9,632 nucleotides of DNA from SAR116 cluster bacterium. GTDB taxonomy: Bacteria > Pseudomonadota > Alphaproteobacteria > Puniceispirillales > UBA1172. The notes beneath the pieces are model-generated. The model was not told the origin of the DNA, did no database searches, and saw only the letters and a list, made by a program, of their open reading frames with translations. Of this stretch, positions 6,083 to 9,632 are shown in pieces. How positions within the stretch are numbered: position 1 is the stretch's first letter; every line of letters begins with the position of its first letter. A program made the position numbers and the translations under genes. The stretch covers positions 1 through 9,632 of the forward strand of contig NZIT01000041.1 in NCBI GenBank assembly GCA_002691725.1. The letters are read 5' to 3'.

Positions 6083-6364
6083 CTAGCGTTGCGCCCTCAC
6101 AACTCCAGCAACCGCATTTTGCAAAGTCATGCCAAATTGCTCGGCTGCCATTTCCCGAATTGAGCCAATTTTGGGAAGTGCCGCTTGACCAGTCTCTGCA
6201 TCAGGAAATTGAACAACAACCATCATGCTGTCGTCACCAGTCTGAACCATATAGGCATGGGTTGCGCCCGTATCCATAATCATCGGCATGAATTTAGCTT
6301 CAGCCTCAGCAACCATACTGTCAGTAACCTGATCAATTGACCAATGTGATGCCGTCATAAACAT
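6083..6364 (-). CDS. small dimeric alpha/beta-barrel protein
   Basis: This 93-aa protein starts MFMTASHWSIDQ. This start is chosen over an ATG six codons earlier because GAGGAG lies 6 bases before it and would otherwise be inside the coding region. The layout is strand (MTASHWSI), helix (VTDSMVAEAEAKFMPMIMDTG), strand (THAYMVQTGDD), strand (SMMVVVQFPDAE), helix (TGQAALPKIGSIREMAAEQF) and a final strand. This is the ferredoxin-like order seen in small stress-responsive or EthD-like dimeric barrels, with the frequent VxQTGxDSxMxVVxxPD pattern. No catalytic residue can be named. The two barrels of a homodimer would form a hydrophobic pocket. Third gene of the operon, between the ABM-like and SnoaL-like genes; short gaps of 53 and 44 bases. 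Confidence 0.75.
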   Translation of the reverse strand: MFMTASHWSIDQVTDSMVAEAEAKFMPMIMDTGATHAYMVQTGDDSMMVVVQFPDAETGQAALPKIGSIREMAAEQFGMTLQNAVAGVVRAQR

Positions 6365-6399
6365 AATGTTCTCCTCTCTCATTTAAGTTTCAGTTACTC

Positions 6400-6411
6400 A
6401 GTTTATAAACT
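6400..6411. repeat. 12-bp perfect palindrome between operon genes 2 and 3
   Basis: AGTTTATAAACT is self-complementary. It lies in the 53-base gap between the ABM-like gene (stop 6418) and the 93-aa gene, about 36 bases before the start of the latter. AT-rich, so it may be chance. Confidence 0.25.
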
Positions 6412-6417
6412 TGGGAA

Positions 6418-6798
6418 TTATAGTTTCTGAACGACTCTGCCGCCCATTGTGACCAGAGGCGAATACTTCTCAAACAACCCGAAAAACTCACCAATACGCG
6501 ACCAGCTCTGGCCTAACTCGACATGCTTTCCAAAATGCTCGTCATCAATATGTACCTCGCTGACATTATAAACAACATGTCCTGTCGACCCCTTTGATGG
6601 GTCCATCATATCGTTCAATTCAGGGGCTTTTGTAACATAGTATTCAAGGGTGTGGAGCTTGCCGCTTTCATCCTCCAGTGAATGCGTTTCAGACATCCAG
6701 CTTGCATGCGATGCAATCAATTCATCAACTGCTGCCTCATCGCTATCCGGCACGCGCATCATGAAAGCAAAGGCGGTGTTACCAACGTTAAAGCCCAT
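6418..6798 (-). CDS. ABM-like dimeric alpha/beta-barrel protein
   Basis: This 126-aa protein starts MGFNVGNTAFAFMMRVPD, with GGAG 7 bases before the ATG. The first strand is TAFAFMMRVP (8-17). A helix follows at about 20-35. Then comes LEYYVTKAPELNDMMDP (51-67), a strand with TGHVVYNVSEVH (72-83), a helix with HFGKHVELG, WSRIGEFFGLFEKY (99-112) and the end strand MGGRVVQKL. The YxVTKxPELxDPxDP plus TGxxxYxxSEVxxxxxxxxxH arrangement recalls a group of small proteins in the antibiotic-biosynthesis-monooxygenase (ABM) superfamily; some ABM proteins oxidise quinol-like compounds without cofactor. Conserved histidine candidates are His83 and His92, but no active site is proven. Second gene of the operon, 35 bases after the first. 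Confidence 0.7.
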   Translation of the reverse strand: MGFNVGNTAFAFMMRVPDSDEAAVDELIASHASWMSETHSLEDESGKLHTLEYYVTKAPELNDMMDPSKGSTGHVVYNVSEVHIDDEHFGKHVELGQSWSRIGEFFGLFEKYSPLVTMGGRVVQKL

Positions 6799-6833
6799 TA
6801 TTATTCTCCATATAAAAATGTGTTATTGGTATA

Positions 6834-7100
6834 TTAATTCACATAAAGCTCAGAAATGGTCGTTTCTAAAATATGACCAGATGCTGCTATTGACGCTCCA
6901 TGCGTTTCCATAAAATTCTGCATATGCTCTTCGCTTAACACATTCATAACCACACAGATTTTTTGTTCGTTATCTGGCTCATGCCCATGATAGAGCGCAA
7001 AGATTCCCGCTTTTCGTGCAATCGGCTGGTGGTTATAAAACGCCTTTTCCCATTCTGCAAAAGAATTGCTAATCTCAAATTTCAGTATCGATGTAATCAT
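6834..7100 (-). CDS. DUF3764-like small protein, first gene of the operon
   Basis: This 88-aa protein starts MITSILKFEISNSFAEWEKAF. The FxISNSFxEWxKxF opening, the AGIFALYHGHEPDNEQKICVV middle and the end ASGHILETTISELYVN match the layout of DUF3764-type proteins (about 85 aa), which have a ferredoxin-like fold and unknown function. Strand, helix, strand, strand (KICVVMNV), helix (EEHMQNFMETHGASIAA), strand is the order. Its only ribosome-binding candidate is a run of nine G on the minus strand (7108-7116), 7 bases before the ATG, which is unusual. It is read away from the HxlR gene, and its promoter region lies next to the inverted repeat there. It resembles the last operon gene (4912-5178) in the IS-x-x-F and MNV strands. 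Confidence 0.78.
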   Translation of the reverse strand: MITSILKFEISNSFAEWEKAFYNHQPIARKAGIFALYHGHEPDNEQKICVVMNVLSEEHMQNFMETHGASIAASGHILETTISELYVN

Positions 7101-7107
7101 ATAATAA

Positions 7108-7116
7108 CCCCCCCCC
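7108..7116 (-). promoter_or_regulatory. G9 tract serving as Shine-Dalgarno region of the first operon gene
   Basis: Nine consecutive C on the plus strand, so nine G in the mRNA, end 7 bases before the ATG at 7100. No other purine-rich site exists between the probable -10 and the ATG. A homopolymer at this place can change length by slippage and so alter the distance or strength of ribosome binding; it also lies at about the expected transcription start. Confidence 0.5.
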
Positions 7117-7122
7117 TATAAA

Positions 7123-7151
7123 ATATTAGCTTAAACACATCTCACTCTAAA
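7123..7151 (-). promoter_or_regulatory. probable promoter of the six-gene operon
   Basis: On the minus strand TTTAGA (7146-7151) and TAATAT (7123-7128) are separated by 17 bases, each matching 4 of 6 consensus positions. Transcription would start near 7116, giving a very short leader beginning in the G run. The -35 is the complement of TCTAAA, the same element as in the inverted repeat at 7221-7260. Confidence 0.35.
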
Positions 7152-7182
7152 AACATGGTTGAGCATCTATTTGGTATATTGA

Positions 7183-7194
7183 AATATTAATATT
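7183..7194. repeat. 12-bp palindrome in the divergent regulatory region
   Basis: AATATTAATATT is self-complementary and lies midway between the operon promoter and the inverted repeat by the HxlR gene. It contains only A and T, so it may be a flexible or bent stretch and not a specific site. Confidence 0.3.
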
Positions 7195-7220
7195 AAGCTT
7201 TTATTATGAAGGACATATTT

Positions 7221-7260
7221 ACCAACTCTAAATTGATACTGGTTCGATTTTAGATATGGT
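7221..7260 (+). promoter_or_regulatory. HxlR-gene promoter overlapped by an inverted repeat (probable operator)
   Basis: The arms ACCAACTCTAAA (7221-7232) and TTTAGATATGGT (7249-7260) are inverted copies at 10 of 12 positions, spaced by 16 bases. Between and over them lie TTGATA (7233-7238) and TATGGT (7255-7260), a promoter-like pair with a 16-base spacer (5 of 6 and 4 of 6 consensus matches). A dimer bound to the arms would cover this promoter, which fits autoregulation by the HxlR protein encoded 33 bases downstream. ACTCTAAA occurs again exactly at 7144-7151, over the operon -35. Confidence 0.55.
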
Positions 7261-7292
7261 TTTGGCAGTCTTGCTTTTAGGTAGTTTTTTGT

Positions 7293-7736
7293 ATGGACGA
7301 TTTTAACAACAATATCATCTTGAACCACAGCGACACCAAATGCCCGATCGCTGCTGCCTCTGCTGTGCTGGCAGACCAATGGTCGGTTATTGTTCTGCGG
7401 GATATCGCGTTCTTTGGCAAAAGAACGTTCCGTGACATCATTTCAACCAATCATGAAAATATCCAGTCATCCACTTTGGCGAAGCGGCTCAAACGGATGG
7501 TCGATATTGGCCTGCTTAGTTTTGAAAGTGATGCGTCACATGCCCAGCGCAAAATATATTGCCTGACACAAGCCGGCATTGACCTGGTGCCAATTATGGT
7601 CGCCATGGCGGCCTGGACATCCGAACATGATATGTTTAACTCTGACATAATTCAGTTTCTTGAACCGCTCCAGAATAAAAATAGTTTAGCAATGGAAGCG
7701 TTTTTAGAAAAGTTAAGCCAAGACCATTTACGTTAG
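7293..7736 (+). CDS. HxlR-family winged-helix transcriptional regulator
   Basis: This 147-aa protein has the full HxlR domain from about residue 17 to 113. It opens with CPIAAASAVLADQWSVIVLRDI (the C-P then W-x-x-x-x-L-R pattern), continues with FGKRTFRDIIS, a recognition-helix region SSTLAKRLKRMVDIGLL, the wing RKIYCLTQAGIDLVPIM and the closing helix MAAWTSEHD. HxlR/YodB/HypR-type proteins are dimeric DNA-binding repressors or activators, many of which sense quinones, hypochlorite, formaldehyde or diamide through an N-terminal cysteine. Cys17 sits at that conserved place and Cys90 is a second cysteine in the wing. The effector here is unknown. Only a weak AGG about 11 bases upstream supports the start, though MDDFNNNIILNHSDTKC gives a normal N-terminus. 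It is divergent from the six-gene operon and followed 80 bases later by an ABM-like gene. Confidence 0.9.
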   Translation: MDDFNNNIILNHSDTKCPIAAASAVLADQWSVIVLRDIAFFGKRTFRDIISTNHENIQSSTLAKRLKRMVDIGLLSFESDASHAQRKIYCLTQAGIDLVPIMVAMAAWTSEHDMFNSDIIQFLEPLQNKNSLAMEAFLEKLSQDHLR

Positions 7737-7816
7737 GCATATGGCTATCAAGACTTGCTTAATTGATGCCTAGATGTAATGCTGACGCAAGCGGTGCTTT
7801 ATAAAAGAGGTTTAAA

Positions 7817-8113
7817 ATGATAACCAAAATTTTCATTCGGACATTCCCGTCAACCGAAGAATGCGATTTATTCGAATCTCTTTTAGAAACGCGATGGCCA
7901 TCTCTCCTGGAGAAAACACAAGGCGTTACCTTTTCGGCTTTCCGTAATAAACAAACACCTCATGTATCGACAGTAATCTGGTTCTTTCCTGATGAAAAAA
8001 CACAGAAGCAAGTCGAAAAATTAATTGAGGAACATATCCAAAAATTCACCCGAACCCTGTCACCAAAGACAGTGACATTTAGTGGTGAAAAAACGCTTAT
8101 GTATTCAACCTAA
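7817..8113 (+). CDS. ABM-like small dimeric-barrel protein downstream of HxlR
   Basis: This 98-aa protein starts MITKIFIRTFPSTEECDLFE. AGAGG lies 6 bases before the ATG. A first strand (ITKIFIRTFP), a helix (TEECDLFESLLETRWPSLLEKTQG), a strand (VTFSAFRNK), a strand (HVSTVIWFFPDEKT), a helix (QKQVEKLIEEHIQKFTRTL) and a final strand make a full ABM-like ferredoxin fold of ordinary length. No conserved active-site residue is visible, so a monooxygenase role cannot be claimed. It follows the HxlR gene on the same strand with an 80-base gap and no terminator that I can see, so they are probably co-transcribed. That makes it a further small barrel protein under the same local control. It converges with the FkbM-type gene. 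Confidence 0.75.
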   Translation: MITKIFIRTFPSTEECDLFESLLETRWPSLLEKTQGVTFSAFRNKQTPHVSTVIWFFPDEKTQKQVEKLIEEHIQKFTRTLSPKTVTFSGEKTLMYST

Positions 8114-8135
8114 AGATAATTTAGACAAAACCATA

Positions 8136-8864
8136 TTATATTTCTTTTGAAAACAGAACATCCGTATTTTGGGCTTTTTCTAATTGCCATTTGATTTTGA
8201 AACCATGTGATTTCAAGACATCAATGACGCCAAGATTATGATGATCAATTTCAATAAAAACGTCTTTGATTGAGGGCGATTGCAGAATCTTGGAAGCGCC
8301 GATCAAGACATCATGTTCTGCCCCATCTACATCAATTTTTATATGCGTTGGCATGATCTTATTTGCCTCTGCAAAATCGTCTAATGCCAGTGTCATACAT
8401 TCATATTCATAAGTTACATTTTTCTTATGTAATAATGGGATATGGGTGTCAGAATTAGCTTCGATGGTGATCAACTCACCTGATTTTGCCCCGACTGCTG
8501 CAAATGTAAATTTAAAGCGGTCATGATTAAGGCGTCTATTTAAGGCACAAAAATGGCTTTGATAGAGGCTGCAATCAAAGCCAAAGACACGAAGATTTTT
8601 ATGGGTCAAGGATGATACAAGCGACGCTTCCTGTCCATAGCTTGTTCCGACATCAAACAAAATTGACCCGTCATCCAAATCATTGAGCCACTGATATAAT
8701 TCGGGCTCTCTGTTTTGCTTTGAAATATCAATCAGATCATCACAAATATAATGATTATTGATAGGAACAAAAAACGTGGCATTCATGTCTAACAATTTTA
8801 ATCTTTTGGTTTTTGGAAGGATTCTGAACAGGTTTGCCAAATAATAAAAAATACGAACTAACAC
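8136..8864 (-). CDS. FkbM-family SAM-dependent methyltransferase
   Basis: This protein is about 242 aa. The start is uncertain: I prefer GTG at 8864 because AAAGG lies 6 bases before it; a TTG at 8882 and an ATG at 8786 (MNATFFVPI) are alternatives. The SAM-binding motif I is SILFDVGTSYGQEASL at about 67-82, the second motif VFGFDCSLYQ follows at about 93-102, and the FkbM hallmark HIKIDVDGAEHDVLIGASKIL sits at about 174-194. The final part DVFIEIDHHNLGVIDVLKSHGFKI is the usual FkbM end. Members O-methylate sugars, polyketides or other secondary products. The N-terminus (LVRIFYYLANLFRILPKTKRL) is hydrophobic and basic and could lie on the membrane. No glycosyltransferase is nearby, so the substrate is open. 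The gene is AT-rich compared with the gamma-glutamyltranspeptidase upstream, hinting at separate ancestry. Confidence 0.85.
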   Translation of the reverse strand: MLVRIFYYLANLFRILPKTKRLKLLDMNATFFVPINNHYICDDLIDISKQNREPELYQWLNDLDDGSILFDVGTSYGQEASLVSSLTHKNLRVFGFDCSLYQSHFCALNRRLNHDRFKFTFAAVGAKSGELITIEANSDTHIPLLHKKNVTYEYECMTLALDDFAEANKIMPTHIKIDVDGAEHDVLIGASKILQSPSIKDVFIEIDHHNLGVIDVLKSHGFKIKWQLEKAQNTDVLFSKEI

Positions 8865-8909
8865 CAAAATCCTTTCACTCAAATGCCACGAATAATGGTT
8901 ATACCGCGA

Positions 8910-9632
8910 TTAGTCGCCGACTGCTAGCCCTTCGCGGCGGGGGTCGGCGCCGCCTTCAAGACCTGTTTCGGTTATCGCTATGGCATGCAGCCCAGAGGTT
9001 AATCCCCGAACATTAACCTTGAACCCCAGCGCGGAGAGTGGTTCTGAAAATCTTTCCGCTTCAGAGCCTTGCTCAAGGTCAAATGTGCCAAATCTATTGA
9101 TAAGATGAGGCATCGACACCGCCTCTTGCACATTCATATCCCAATCAATAAAGGCAATAATGGATTGCGCAACATAGCCAATAATCCTGCTGCCGCCGGG
9201 GGAGCCAATGATCAAATGCGGCTTACTGTCTTTCAAAATAATTGTTGGTGACATCGACGACCGTGGCCGTTTGCCGGGCTCAACACGGTTTGCAACAAGC
9301 ACCCCATCCTTATGCGAGCGAAACGAAAAATCCGTCATTTCATTATTGAGAAGAAACCCGTTTGTCATCAATCTGGAGCCAAAGGCATTTTCAATTGTCG
9401 TCGTCATGGATAACGCATTGCCATATTGATCAACGATAGAAATATGCGATGTCGACGGCAATTCTAGGCTGTCATCATCAGCATATATGTCAGCAATATC
9501 AAAAACAGGTTCACCGGGGGCAACATCCTCAAGCGCATTTTGCCCGTCAAGCAATTGCGAACGGGCGCTCAGGTAATCGCGATCGATCAGGCCATCTACC
9601 GGACCAGGAACAAAATCACTATCCGCCATATA
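8910..9632 (-). CDS. gamma-glutamyltranspeptidase, C-terminal part (cut by right edge)
   Basis: About 240 residues are visible; the N-terminal large-subunit part lies outside the window. The opening YMADSDFVPGPVDGLI matches the usual YxADxDxVxxPVxGLL before processing. The autocleavage nucleophile is the Thr in LPSTSHISIVD (codon at 9450-9452), which becomes the N-terminus of the small subunit. Downstream are NALSMTTTIENAFGSRLM, GFLLNNEMTDFS, KRPRSSMSPTI with the two serines that shape the oxyanion site, IGSPGGSRII, and the C-terminal ADPRREG. All are standard for GGT, which transfers or hydrolyses the gamma-glutamyl group of glutathione and related peptides, normally in the periplasm. Whether a signal peptide exists cannot be seen. 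It lies upstream of the FkbM gene on the same strand with a gap of about 45 bases. Confidence 0.92.
   Translation of the reverse strand, partial: YMADSDFVPGPVDGLIDRDYLSARSQLLDGQNALEDVAPGEPVFDIADIYADDDSLELPSTSHISIVDQYGNALSMTTTIENAFGSRLMTNGFLLNNEMTDFSFRSHKDGVLVANRVEPGKRPRSSMSPTIILKDSKPHLIIGSPGGSRIIGYVAQSIIAFIDWDMNVQEAVSMPHLINRFGTFDLEQGSEAERFSEPLSALGFKVNVRGLTSGLHAIAITETGLEGGADPRREGLAVGD

Noticed and set aside
1..9632. Search for insertion sequences, tRNA genes, CRISPR arrays or phage genes
   Set aside because: No transposase or integrase motif, cloverleaf or regularly spaced repeat-spacer pattern was found on reading both strands by eye.

Overview
The window looks like part of a chromosome from an AT-rich to moderate-GC Gram-negative bacterium. 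A marine alphaproteobacterium (SAR116/Puniceispirillum-like or similar) is my best guess. This rests on the protein set (DDAH, gamma-glutamyltranspeptidase, choice-of-anchor I protein, many small dimeric-barrel proteins) and on protein style. No rRNA or other marker is present, so the placement is inference. I see no tRNA, rRNA, CRISPR array, transposase or phage gene.

Left part (1-2110): the 5' end of a zinc-binding GFA/CENP-V family gene runs off the left edge on the minus strand. A divergent intergenic region follows with a 14-bp-arm inverted repeat. Then come an 84-aa two-helix membrane protein (+), a 105-aa ferredoxin-like-fold candidate (+), a 57-aa single-helix basic membrane protein on the minus strand (1447-1620), and a 115-aa MotA-like four-helix protein that lacks the usual cytoplasmic loop (+).

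Middle part (2168-4693, minus strand): a dimethylarginine dimethylaminohydrolase (DDAH) with its catalytic residues intact, preceded by a perfect 19-bp dyad. Upstream of that is a secreted choice-of-anchor I beta-propeller-type protein with a clear signal peptide.

Core part (4788-8113): a compact module around an HxlR-family regulator at 7293 (+). On the minus strand, divergent from it, is a six-gene operon of very small proteins. In transcription order these are a DUF3764-like protein, an ABM-like dimeric barrel, a second small dimeric barrel, a SnoaL/NTF2-like protein, a cupin, and a second protein related in pattern to the first. The operon ends in a strong intrinsic terminator (4788-4820), preceded by a 10-bp tandem repeat. 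A further ABM-like gene lies directly downstream of the regulator on the plus strand. The intergenic region carries a 12-bp-arm inverted repeat overlapping a promoter-like TTGATA-16-TATGGT. A TCTAAA element of that repeat recurs at the probable -35 of the operon, and a G9 tract sits where the Shine-Dalgarno of the first operon gene should be. HxlR regulators commonly sense electrophiles, quinones or aldehydes through a cysteine, and this one has Cys17 at the usual place. A role in handling a reactive small molecule is a reasonable inference, but no substrate can be read from the sequence. The operon holds no large enzyme and no transporter, which makes it the most interesting object here.

Right part (8136-9632, minus strand): an AT-rich FkbM-type methyltransferase, then the C-terminal part of a gamma-glutamyltranspeptidase containing the small catalytic subunit, cut by the right edge.
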